A stretch of DNA of 64,000 bases from Antedon mediterranea (Eukaryota > Echinodermata > Crinoidea > Comatulida > Antedonidae), in the NCBI RefSeq assembly GCF_964355755.1, contig NC_092675.1, forward strand, positions 19,420,912 to 19,484,911, given 5' to 3'. Every line of letters starts with the position of its first letter. The stretch's first letter is position 1. This document shows positions 51,800 through 62,289 of this stretch, in pieces. Below the pieces are notes generated by a model. That model ran no database searches. It was given only the letters and a program-made list of their open reading frames with translations, and was not told the origin of the DNA. Made by a program: the position numbers and the translations under genes.

Positions 51800-53639
51800 T
51801 GGAATAATGACAGATAAATCATGTTATAGACCTATCTGGTTATTTAACCCGTCACGTTGTCCAAACATATTTTGTTAGGCCTATATATGACATGTGGACT
51901 GTTGTAAAGGTATTACATACTTACACTTAAAACATTATAGATTATTTAAACATTCTAATATATCATTACACTGTACGTATTTAATTTTTTACCTTTGTTG
52001 GTTCTGATTTTACTTAAAATGAGACCATCTTCGTTATTAAGTCCGCCTGCGCTAGACGTTGTTTGACCTATGACAGGCCTCTGTTGAAAAGGCGTCTATA
52101 GGCCTAAACATAATCTGTTACATGCAATAATGTATAAGTTGGACCATCATATAGACCTAGTTATCAATCATTTTATTCCAAGCTGTTAATTAATGACACA
52201 TGGTAATTAACGCGAAAAGGAAGTCATTGGTGAATGAACCTTGACATCTATTAATGGTCTAATTTTAGATTGCGATTCCTTTGTGTTTTTTTAATAATTT
52301 TAAAATATTAAATTAATTGAAGATTCAATTTGCATTCGTAAATGATAGGGCTAGTGGATTGCCGTGCCGTAAGCTATTAATTAAACGTACAAGGAACGTA
52401 AACTTAGTAGTCTTATGTATTACTTTAAAATTAAATCGAATTCGTTCATTAGTTTAACAAGGGAAGAGTTAAATAACAATAATAGTAATTTAACTCTTCC
52501 CTTAACATTCCGTTATAACATATAAACCTTTGAAACAACATTGATATTATCCCACTTATTTCCCATTATATATATTTTAACTTACAATCGTTAATGTATT
52601 GTCATCCAAAACATGAAAAATGAAGATTAATTTTGCAATTTTAATCAAGTTATTCACTTCTGTAAAAAAACACCAAAAAATAATTATTTCACTTATAAAA
52701 AGAACCAAAAACCATTGTCTGACAGACATTTTAAGTATTTTTTACTTTGAATTAAATTTTTCAGGTAAATTTGTTCTCTTATTACGTGACATTAAAATAG
52801 CCTATTCAACAACAAATTTGAAAAAAAAAGTAGTTTTTTAGGGAGACAATATATCTTTAACCGACAACTATTCGTAATAAAAATAGTATTTTGCTATATA
52901 AAAACTGACTATTCGTCCGTTTAATTATGTTTCCACTTAAGATGCCTAAAATGTAGGCGAGAGTCAATTTCAGTGATATTCCTATCTTTTAACACTAGAT
53001 CAAAAGTTTAAACCCGGAGCCACCCTTTAAAGGTATGATTTTACATTTTAACACAATGAAAGGAAATAGAGTTGTCCTCGTACTGTTTTTCTTTTTGGAT
53101 TGGTTTTGTAAAACTGTCTTGAAATACGGATACTAATTAAAGGTCATTGGTTATAGGTATGTCAATGTCATCAGCAAGTTAATAGTAAAATATAAGCTGT
53201 GTTAGTGGATCAATCAATAATTGGAAATATTAGAAATACTATAAAGACTTATGGTGAATTGATGACTTAACGTTTTTTTAAATAAATTAATGTATCTGTT
53301 TCTTTCCCTTTATGGGCTAAGGTTTAAAAAACAAATAGAACTGAAGTCCAATTCTAAATATTTTTTTATACAGTATTGTTATATTATGGAACGCAGAAGT
53401 ATGGTACTTTTTTTTTTTTTTTCATTTCAACACATACATAACGTAACTATTAAAACGAATAAAAGAAACACGATAAAATACTCTCTCAAAAATAAGAGAG
53501 TAATGAAATTAAAGAAAAAAAATAATGTATCGCAAAAATACACTTTATAATAGTCATTTTGTAAATAATATGGTTGCCTTGTATTTTTTGTAAATGTGAA
53601 ATAAGTGATTATAATTAAGTAATTGTTTTTTGATTTTGC
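51800..53639. other. No gene seen; contains a perfect hairpin
   Basis: Very AT-rich. A perfect 16-bp stem AAGGGAAGAGTTAAAT / ATTTAACTCTTCCCTT with a 13-nt AT loop lies at 52,459-52,503. Confidence 0.45.
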
Positions 53640-54240
53640 AACTAAAAATGTACCACTTTGTAATTAAATTAAATTTTTGCATCACTGTGTGTTTTTCCAA
53701 AACCAAAACATATACTTTCTTTGGTAATAATTAAGTTATTGTTGATATTTCGATACATATATTGTTTTACATGTTCCCATATTTTCTTTACTAGATCACA
53801 TTCAAAGAACATATGAAGCAGTGTTTCCTGCTTTTCCTTGCAAAAACTACACATTGGTGAATAGACCTTTGACATCTTAAAGAGCATTGTATTTGTCTAA
53901 ATTATACGATGAATAAATTTAAATTGAATATTTTTTAGCCTAGTGTCATTTGTACAGGCGTGTAAATTTGAGAAAAGGTTTTTCCAATTAAGTTCGTTGT
54001 CAAATTCCTTTACCCATTTTGATTCAATTCCAATTGGCTCTTCAACATTTTCGCGCCGCGGCTCTAGCCAGCTATGTCCCAGGAGGACACATTCATTAAT
54101 AAGCTGTTTCATAGCGGTAGCTTTAGTATCTAAGGCTGACAGTTTTGTGAATTTGGAAACTCGACTATAATTTATAGGTAGCTGCTGGACCCAAACAACG
54201 TCTGGGAGAAGAGAGTCTATATGAAAGCCTTTGCTGATAA
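53640..54240 (-). pseudogene. L1-like LINE relic: RT C-terminal zinc-binding domain
   Basis: Minus-strand coding remnant. From right to left in the genome it reads SLLPDVVWVQQLPINYSRV, KQLINECVLLGHSWL, NWKNLFSNLHACTND, IQFKFIHRII, an in-frame TAG at 53,897, then MLFKMSKVYSPMCSFCKEKQ and ETLLHMFFECDLVKKIWEHV. The CxxC...H...C pattern with surrounding residues matches the zinc-binding domain found after the reverse transcriptase in L1/Tx1-type elements (zf-RVT). The stop codon and missing RT core show decay. It is a different LINE group from the two CR1-like copies. Confidence 0.75.
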
Positions 54241-54519
54241 TACAGTATTATTGAGATGTAGACGGAAATCTGTAAAATCTTGTTCAATAAATAATAACTT
54301 CGTTTTTGCTGTCAACCAGGCCGGTATTATAATAAGTCACTGTCAAATAATCATTCGATAATGGTCAAAACTTTATTTTGGCTCTGTCAACATAAAGGGA
54401 GGTATTTACAATGACTTTCTTTTGACTGTCAATCTAGGCCAATGTTATAATAATACGCCGTCAGATATTAAATCATTGAAACAGTCCTGGTAATTTTTTT
54501 TTTGGTTATCAGATGCCGT

Positions 54520-54536
54520 GGGGGGGGGGGGGGGGG
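54520..54536. repeat. Poly-G run
   Basis: Seventeen consecutive G bases preceded by ATGCCGT. Confidence 0.9.
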
Positions 54537-54947
54537 TCCAATCAATTATCGTCAGAAGGTGAACAATCAGTCTAGGTAGCAGCAGCAGATTATTATTAAC
54601 GCCTGCTCCATTAATTAATCCAGAAAAAGGTTTGTACATTATCTATTTGTTTATTAGCCTTCTCCTAACACAATTATATTTTCTTTAAAAAAAGGTTTTA
54701 TAAGTGGTTTCAACATTTATGATAGTAATGTCACAGTTCTGTGTCTGGACGCAAGTTCATAGACCTGCTAGTTATATTATTCATATTAACTGATACTTAC
54801 TCTTCATTTACCGTAAAGTTCAGTTTTAATGAAATATATAATATAAATTGGCTTCGTAACAATTAATTAGTGTTGAAAAGGTTAGTTTTTTGGTGATAGG
54901 TGAAAATGACATGTAACTTCGTAATCAATTTATTTTTTTTGTATAAA

Positions 54948-55306
54948 GGCCCAATTACACTATGACGATAACGACGGACGATAAATATATAGCATGCATT
55001 TTTTTTACATAAACCAAAAGAAATTAGAAAGGTTTTCGTTCTAGACCTATAGGATAATCATTTATGCTGTCTTTGATAAAAATAATGTTTTTCAAATTCC
55101 AATCAAATGACTTCATGATAAATAAAAACAATAAAATCGCTGTATTGTCACGATATTATTGGTCTTACTAATCATGGCGTCATTTTATTGGACGTGTGAA
55201 AATATAATTTTCATCAAAGGAATTGTTTATATTTCTTTTGGTTTATGTATTAAAAATGCACATTTGTCTATTTATCGTCGATCGTTATCGTCCTAGTGTA
55301 TGGGCC
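54948..55306. mobile_element. Family C MITE (GGCCCAATTACACTATGACG...)
   Basis: The left end GGCCCAATTACACTATGACG with ATAACGACGGACGATAAAT is mirrored on the right by TTTATCGTCGATCGTTATCG and TCCTAGTGTATGGGCC. 359 bp, AT-rich core, no ORF. Confidence 0.75.
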
Positions 55307-55544
55307 TTATGCTGTAAATGTTCAATTAATTGATCATTCCGATTTTATTAGTTGTCTTGCACAGTTGCTGTCTAATCGTTGTAGTGTAATATCATTTAGA
55401 ACCATATTAAAATCATAAAGAGATTCATATTCCTTAACATGTGGCTGTGCATGGAAGTCCGGTCTACAAAAACTCGGGCCCGGGATCATTGTTATTGGGC
55501 CTGAAAGTGTTGGTGAATTCATAATTATACTTAATATTATATTT

Positions 55545-55572
55545 ATATATATATATATATATATATATAATT
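55545..55572. repeat. (TA)n microsatellite
   Basis: TATATATATA run next to the duplicated block at 55,610. Confidence 0.8.
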
Positions 55573-55609
55573 ATATTATTGAAAGCAAAACCCGTTGAAT
55601 CTCAAATCA

Positions 55610-56044
55610 TTAGGACTAGAAATTTGGCTTATCAATCAAATAAATACTTTCGTTCAAAATGAAACTCCAACCTCTCTAATCAAAAGATTGAACTCGAAAA
55701 CGGACCGTTTTTTTAATTGGGTATGTTGAAACATTTCAATATTCATTTAAAAAAGTACATTAATTATGGTATTGATCAGTGGCTATAGAGGCGTAAAAAC
55801 CCTCGATCAATATCATGTAAAATGCACTGTGGAAGGGTCATTATTAAGACTGCAAAATTGGGCTTATCAACAAATAAATACTTTCGTTGAAAATGTAAAA
55901 TCAAGGCTGAAAAATTGGGCTTATCAACAACAAAATATTTTATTATTAGACGCGATAACATCAAGGATAATCAGTATAATTATTAATATAGCCACTGTTA
56001 TTAGTTTTATTCTACATGCTAAAGTAAATAAAAATCCACTATAA
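55610..56044. repeat. Diverged duplicated block, left copy
   Basis: Shares with 57,600-58,080 the words TTGGCTTATCAA.AAATAAATACTTTCGTT, ACTGTGGAAGGG.TCATTATTA and GATCAATATCATGTAAAATG-type phrases in the same order. The 92-codon plus frame has no domain. Confidence 0.7.
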
Positions 56045-56078
56045 AACAAACCAGTCTGAATGTTATGCTTATTAGCCA

Positions 56079-57448
56079 CTAGCAATTATACTACCCGCCC
56101 CAGGGCGGGTTTCAAAATTAGTTTACAGCCTTCTCAGTACATAACAACCGACGGCAGTATCTGTCTATACTCACCAACCTCCACCCCTCTTCAATAACAC
56201 CCCATACTCTTTCTTAAAAACAAATTCTTCCCAGTGATGGACAAATTCAATTCAACCTAAGCTTCGAATTGAGAGGAGTATGCATAGCTACGATGGGTCT
56301 AATAATGGTTGAAGTACGTTGTAAATTGTGTAAATAAATAGATGTCATATTGGCAGATAATTAAAATATGTAATTTAGATACTGCGGTCCCCCAGCCTTC
56401 TTTCTCCTTTCAGCACCTCAGCAGCCACCATCAACAAACCTTAACTCCTCCCCTGGACAGTTCAAATTTAGTAACTTTTCCTAGTACAATCCAATCATAT
56501 AGGCTACTTCATTACGCTAGTATTTTCGCTCCTCCTCCCCCTACAAACACACCCCAGATACACTGGGTGATGTGTTGAAGCCGGTTCCAGAACAAATTAT
56601 GTTATTATCACTCCCAACCCATAATCCCTCAGTGGCAGTTTTCAAATGTAGTTTAAAACATCCAAATACAGTTTCGGTCATTGTGATAGGCCTACATCCC
56701 CACCCCAAACTCCCATCCGCTTCCCAGGGATGATTAAATACTTTAACATTTTCCAACCACAATTCTGGTGTAAGCAATCAAAATCCCCACTATCACCTGA
56801 ACCCAAACTCCCAAACCCTATCTCCCAACCCCACTGGGTCTGTAATGAGACAATCCAAGAGACCGATACATAGCTGGATAATGGTAAAAGTACTTTGCTA
56901 AATGTGTAATTGAATAGGTGTCATATTGGTTAATGAATAAAATATCTATATCTATATCTATATTTCCCCAAACGCCTTGCTGAGGATAATTAAAATACTG
57001 TAAAACTTTTGTAGTATAATTTTACAATTCGATAGCCTACAACCCCGAGCCCTAGCAAAAAATGACATCACAAACCACCACACCACCCCCCCCCCGCCCC
57101 CACCCCTCCCACAAAAACCCCAGGAGTCGGGGAAATTTTTTTAAATGTAGTTTAAAACCTTCCGGGTACAATTGCTATCATTTTGTTACCCCATACGTAT
57201 GGTTACGTGCAGAAACAGAAATTTTTTATAACGAACAAACATCGAAAGTGGGGGTTTTTACCACATTTTGGTCCCTAACTTGGATCCTAGGTGGCGGATG
57301 ATGTTGAAATATAGCTTAGAACATTCCCGGTACAATTGCGGTCATTTTGATACCCCATATGTAAGATTATGTGCAGTAACAAAATTTTGTATAACGAACA
57401 AACAAACAAACAGACAGACAGACAAACTCTCTCACTTATAATATAGAT
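56079..57448 (+). mobile_element. Non-autonomous element with GC hairpin head, copy 2
   Basis: CTAGCAATTATACTACCCGC with the CCCGCCCCAGGGCGGG hairpin at the left end; the right end is ACAAACAGACAGACAGACAA then CACTTATAATATAGAT. Longer than copy 1 (35,329-36,196) and with internal duplication: the phrase TATGGTTACGTGCAGAAACA / TAAGATTATGTGCAGTAACA occurs twice near the right end. Contains poly-C and simple repeats near 57,085. Inserted between the duplicated blocks at 55,610 and 57,600. Confidence 0.65.
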
Positions 57449-57599
57449 GTTATGTTTGTTACTGTAGGCCTATGATTGTTTGCAATGTCCACATATTATT
57501 TCCGTGGGCATATCCATAGTGTATCACTCACAAAAAAGACGTGTGAGGTTCTTTCTTTAGATTTTGAAGAATGATTTGTGTTACAGGTTGACACATGAG

Positions 57600-58080
57600 T
57601 CAAATGCTCAAGATATCGGCTAACGCCATGGGACCCTTGGCTTATCAATGAATAATAAATACAGTACTACTTTCGTTCAATTGAAATCAGAATCTGACCG
57701 TTTCATTAAATTGGGTGTGATTAGGCCTAAACATATAATAATTTATTAAAAAGGTACAATAAAAACAAATGCATCAGAGGCGTAAAGAACCCACGGTCAA
57801 TATCATGTAAAATGTATATGGTATAAGCACTGTGGAAGGGGTCATTATTATTAAACTGGAAAATTTGGCTTATCAACAAATAAATACTTTCGTTTAAAAT
57901 GTAAAATAAGACTGCAAAATTGGGCTTATCAACAAATAAATACTTTCGTTCAAAATGTAAAATAAGACTGCACAATTGGGCTTATCAACAAATAAAATAC
58001 TTTTTTTTTTCAAAATGTAAAATTAAGACTGGAAAATTGGGCTTATAAACAAATAAATACTTTTTTTCAAAATGTAAGAA
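57600..58080. repeat. Diverged duplicated block, right copy, with about 55-bp internal repeats
   Basis: TTGGGCTTATCAACAAATAA and ACTTTCGTTCAAAATGTAAA recur in four or five units of about 50-57 bp from 57,860 to 58,080. The left part parallels 55,610-55,850. Confidence 0.75.
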
Positions 58081-58105
58081 AACATTTTTTAAATATATTT
58101 CTTAA

Positions 58106-58257
58106 GCTATGTCTATACTATCAAACTAAATATGATGTGCCCATATTATATAGACATGACGATGTCATATCACTACGATATTCGGGCATATCACTACCAT
58201 ATTTGGGCACATCACACTTTTTTTGTTAAACTAGTTGAGACAGTGTAGACACAGAAC
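58106..58257. mobile_element. Possible family D MITE
   Basis: GCTATGTCTATACTATCAAA...ATGTGCCCATAT at the left is mirrored by ATTTGGGCACATCAC...CAGTGTAGACACAGAAC. 152 bp. Confidence 0.5.
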
Positions 58258-58729
58258 TATGTGATCGAAACATAAGTCGGAATTGGACTGACGCGATTGA
58301 TTTAATTGGGTGTTTTTATTAATGTAATGATTCATTAAAAACTATAATACCGATACGCGTTTGGTATTGATCAATGGTGCAAAAAACCCTGAGAAATAAT
58401 GTTATAACGCGATTTGGTGATAGCTTAGCAATAATACAACCCATATACTATTATTATAAATACCTATATTACAAATCCATTCATATAACTTTTCATCGCG
58501 AACCGAAAATGTATAAATGTTATTCTACAGACAGTAATTATATATTCAAAAGCCTTATTATTATTATCAATACCTAAATGCGATAGTAATAACCACATAA
58601 ACATACATTATTCCCAATACAAGTTTGTGCGTTTAATTCTAGAAAGAAACGACTGTGCTGACAGGCCAATGACATAAATCACAAGTAAAGTCCCAATTGT
58701 TCACTTGCGTTTTGATTGGCCGACCTATT
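58258..58729. other. No gene seen; partial third copy of the duplicated block
   Basis: 58,290-58,390 repeats GATTTAATTGGGTGT, TTCATTAAAAAC and GGTATTGATCA.TGG as in 55,700-55,800. The remainder is AT-rich. Confidence 0.4.
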
Positions 58730-59160
58730 TTTTTTTTTTTTCTTTTTTTCTTAGGTATATTTATTCATAAAAAGACATCAAAATACAACGGCAGCCAAAA
58801 GGCTGAAAAGTAGTATTTTACAAAATTTGATAAAAATATATAAATACAGTATGTATAAAAGGTAAAACTAGTTTAAAAAAATTAACACATTAAAATTGGT
58901 CCACCTGTAAGTTAAAATAGTGCCAGCCTATTCAATATTCATCATTAATGAGTCGGACTAAAAAAGGGACTGGTGAAGATCTAAATCTTTCTGTACGACC
59001 AAACGGGATTTCGAGTAGAGGCTTACTTGCAGACCTCAGGGTTCTGCTAATGTCACGAACAGGGGGAAGAATGCTTCTAAATGTATCAGACTTTATTATT
59101 CCTTTACCAAATTTCAGTAAGAGTTGGACTCTTCTGTTAATAGTCCAGTCAATCTAATGA
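58730..59160 (-). pseudogene. LINE 3' end: C-terminal peptide and 3' UTR relic
   Basis: On the minus strand a frame reads INRRVQLLLKFGKGIIKSDT then FRSILPPVRDISRTLRSA and PFGRTERFRSSPVPFLVRLI, ending NDEY and a stop at about 58,937. The pattern of (R/T)ERF..S..P..(V/A)RL(I/W)N is typical of LINE ORF2 C-termini. It is followed by a 3' UTR with CAGCCTTTTGGCTGCCG, AATAAATATACC and an A-rich tail (plus-strand T run at 58,730-58,750). Confidence 0.55.
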
Positions 59161-59699
59161 TATACCCACCACAAATTGCAATAGTAACAAAGCAAGTATT
59201 TTTGAATTCCATATAAAGTGTAGAGCAACATACTAAAAGTCACCGAAAATCCAAGCATTGGGTCAAGGGGTCAGAGGTCAATAAAGGTCATTTTAAGTCA
59301 AAATTAATATGCCCCATTAATTACATATATTTAACCATTTGAAATACATTATATACAAGTGTGATTTATGTCATCCGAAAGCTTATTAAATTTCCTATTC
59401 AGTGATATCAAACTTATAGTCATAACATGTTATTTAGAATGTCATTTTTGCGGAAAAACACAACATAATGTGTCAATTTTGGCAAAAATGTTGTTTTAGC
59501 TGTAATCAACAATGGTATACACACAGGGATACCCTGGGGTGAACATTTCAGTCCAAAGCGATACACTAATGACCAGCTCAAGATGCAGATGAGTGACATC
59601 TCCGTTCCTGTTGCTTCTGGATGATCTACATTCCATTTTTTCCAGATGGCATTTGTGTTGCCATAGTTACAGTATTTATATTGGGATGTATAAGTATTT
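59161..59699. other. No gene confirmed; may hold the decayed 5' part of the next relic
   Basis: Mostly unique sequence. From about 59,590 the plus strand has short protein-like pieces but many stops. Confidence 0.35.
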
Positions 59700-61337
59700 T
59701 AACGATTTTTTAACCAGTAGAAATACAAAGATGTTCAACAGCAGTTTGACAATGACCTCCATGTTGTATGACGTTCGCACCATCTGGACTGGATTGAAAG
59801 GGTTTCTATGAGAAGCCTCAAAGAAAACCAGAGGTTTGGCAAGAGATATAGGAATGAGTACATCCAGACCAAATCTGCGCTGAAATGTATGTAATGAAAA
59901 ATAATGCAATAGTATCAGGGCGTTACTCCAGCAGCGGCCAACATAAGACCTTATGGCCACACGTCAGGGACACAATGGCAATTGAAAAATACATTTGGTT
60001 ACGACTCAGAGACTTCATACCATTGATACGGGAGTTACTGCAGGTGATTCGGAATATAAGCAATGTGGTATTAAGCATTGAATATTTTGGCCTTGCAATG
60101 TATTCAAGATCCTGGCAATCAAGTCATATGTACATACAGGCAAATATGTGTGCATTGATCCTACAGTTCCAGAGGAGACTCGAGGTGACAACACATGAAC
60201 ATGAACTTTGTTATCCACCAGCACTTTTTGAAACTACCAACTTACAATACTTTCAGCTAATAAACCAACATGATGCTATGTGGAAACAACTTCTTCTGAA
60301 TAGTCTAACACATCCAAATCACTGAATGATGTCCAGTAGGCCTACATTCTAGATGGTAGTGCTCTACTGCACAGCATTCCATGGAATAGTGTAGAGATCT
60401 GTAAAAAATATTGCTCTGCCATCATAGTCTTTGATGATTATGAAAGCGGTTCATACACCAAAGACGGCGCACATGGTAAGGCGTGTCAGGTGGTAGTGTC
60501 CCTGTACATTTTACCAGTGACATGTTCCACAAAATTAGATCACTTTCTGTAACAAACAACAATTTATAAATCTTCGTAACTAGTATTTGAACAACATGGC
60601 AATGAGTGAATGCAACTGCTGATGCAGATGTTCTTTCGGATAGTACAAAAAACCATTGAATCAGCAAACAGGAAAACATCTGTCATTATCCGATGACACG
60701 GATCTACTAGTGCTCCTCTGCAGTCAAGCATTTAAAACATATTGTGATATTCTTTAGACTGGAACTGAGATGCTGGACTATCAAACTGGTTCAAACAGTA
60801 CTTTTGAGAGACATCTGTGATAACCTTCTGTTTGCTCATGCGATACTGGTGACACAACATCCAGAGTTTTCAGAATTGCCTCTAAAAAAAGCTTGTCATT
60901 GCACTTATTTCTTACATTATGCTGTAGTCTTCAGATGCAAACAAGCTACAAAGGATGACATTGTGATTGCTAGAGAAAATGATTTAGTGTGTCTGTACAA
61001 TGGACGACCTGGAAAACGTGGAATGCCTTTGAATCCATCCCATCTACAAGTACAACCTCGCATATCGCCAACTTCATAATCGTACCACAACCAAGGTACT
61101 TAACATCATTTCAAGTTCAAGTTATCTTTTAGCAATGGAGTGGGGTTGATATGTGTACCGAGGATTGGGGATGGAAGATCAGATGATGGAAACATGGTTC
61201 CTCTACGCACAGACTTAAAGCCAGCACCTGAGTATCTCCTTGAAGCATTCAGGGGTAACTAGAACTACATGTGGTGAATGCAATGGCATTTCACTGTACT
61301 AATACCCGAACAAGAAAGTGATACTGATGACATATAA
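59700..61337 (+). pseudogene. Relic of an unnamed multi-copy invertebrate protein family (nuclease-like acidic motifs, Cys-rich C-terminus)
   Basis: No single frame is intact, but plus-strand pieces line up in order: DVQQQFDNDLHVV (59,730), RVSMRSLKEN (about 59,802), ILDGSALLHSIPW (60,346), YCSAIIVFDDYESGSYTKDG (about 60,412), NATADADVL (about 60,609), SDDTDLLVLLC (60,689), DICDNLLFAHAIL (about 60,811), DLVCLYNGRPGKRG (about 60,984), EDWGWKI, TDLKPAPEYLLEAFRGN (about 61,207), TTCGECNGISLY (61,265) and an acidic end ESDTDDI with a stop at 61,335. I recall this order from large, unannotated repetitive protein families in corals, lancelets, echinoderms and arthropods, where FDGY..GPSTKD, ADAD(V/L)LI, DDTDLLVLL, a GCDTTS motif and a CxCK..C Cys-rich end occur. 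Here GCDTTS is lost (replaced by VTQHPEF). The acidic motifs resemble PIN/FEN-type nucleases (inference). Several frameshifts and stops: dead copy, no introns evident. Confidence 0.6.
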
Positions 61338-61605
61338 GTTGTGAGTCCTTTTCTATTTGAAGGGTTTAACAATATCATCCCACACGGAGCAATTCAAATA
61401 AAAAGGTCTGGATTAAAATGATCCAAACAAAATATACAAAAATATCACAATACACAGTACAATATAACAAGAGTCAAAGTTCAAGAAGAGTCGGATGGCA
61501 ACTGGCAAAAACGAATTTCTTTTCCGGTTTGTTCTACATGCATCGAAAGCGACACCCATGAGGCATAAGCTCGAAATCACTGAACAAGGCACCCAGGTAA
61601 GAATT
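61338..61605. other. No gene seen
   Basis: Sequence after the relic's stop codon; may be its 3' flank. No inverted repeat or poly(A) tail was recognised. Confidence 0.4.
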
Positions 61606-62097
61606 TGATCTCATAGTGATCTCATGTTGATCTCAACATTGATGTCAGCCTCTGAGATATTTTAGAGATCACTTATGATATCATATTGAAATCACAAATA
61701 GATACCAGAGTGATATCAGCAATTGATATCATAGAATGATCTCATGGTGATCTCAACATTGATGTCAGCCTCTGAGATATTTGAGAGATCACTTATGATA
61801 TCATATTGAAGTCACAAATAGATACCAGAGTGATATCAGCAATTGATATCATATAATGATCTCATGTTGATCTCAACATTGATGTCAGCCTCTGAGATAT
61901 TTGAGAGATCACTTATGATATCATATTGAAATCACAAATAGATACCAGAGTGATATCAGCAATTGATATCATAGAATGATCTCATGGCGATCTCAACATT
62001 GATGTCGGCCTCTGAGATATTCAAGAGATCAATTATGATATCATATTGAAATCACAAATAGATACCAAAGTGATATCAGCAATTGATATCATAAAAT
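61606..62097. repeat. 120-bp tandem repeat, four copies
   Basis: GTTGATCTCAACATTGATGT-type phrases start at 61,626, 61,746, 61,866 and 61,986: exact 120-bp steps. Each unit is studded with GATATC/GATC words (ATTGATATCATA, GAGTGATATCAGCA, TTATGATATCATATTG), several of which are palindromic. No ORF. Confidence 0.95.
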
Positions 62098-62250
62098 GAG
62101 ATCATGGTGAGATTGCCATGAAGATAATAAGGAGATCATGGTGAGATCGCCATGAGATAATAATGAGATCATAGTGAGATCGCCATGATATACTAATGAG
62201 ATCATGGTAAGATCACAATGAGATCCTGATGAGGTCGCCATGAGATAATT
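62098..62250. repeat. 33-34-bp tandem repeat adjoining the 120-bp array
   Basis: GAGATCATGGTGAGATCGCC and ATGAGATAATAAT recur about four times. The unit shares the GATC-rich vocabulary of the preceding array, as if derived from it. Confidence 0.85.
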
Positions 62251-62289
62251 ATAATAAATAATCATAGGAAATAATGGTGAGATCACTTT

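Noticed and set aside
59676-60679. Minus-strand ORFs of 94, 69 and 85 codons
   Set aside because: They look open but are the antisense of the plus-strand relic, whose ordered motifs are far more informative.
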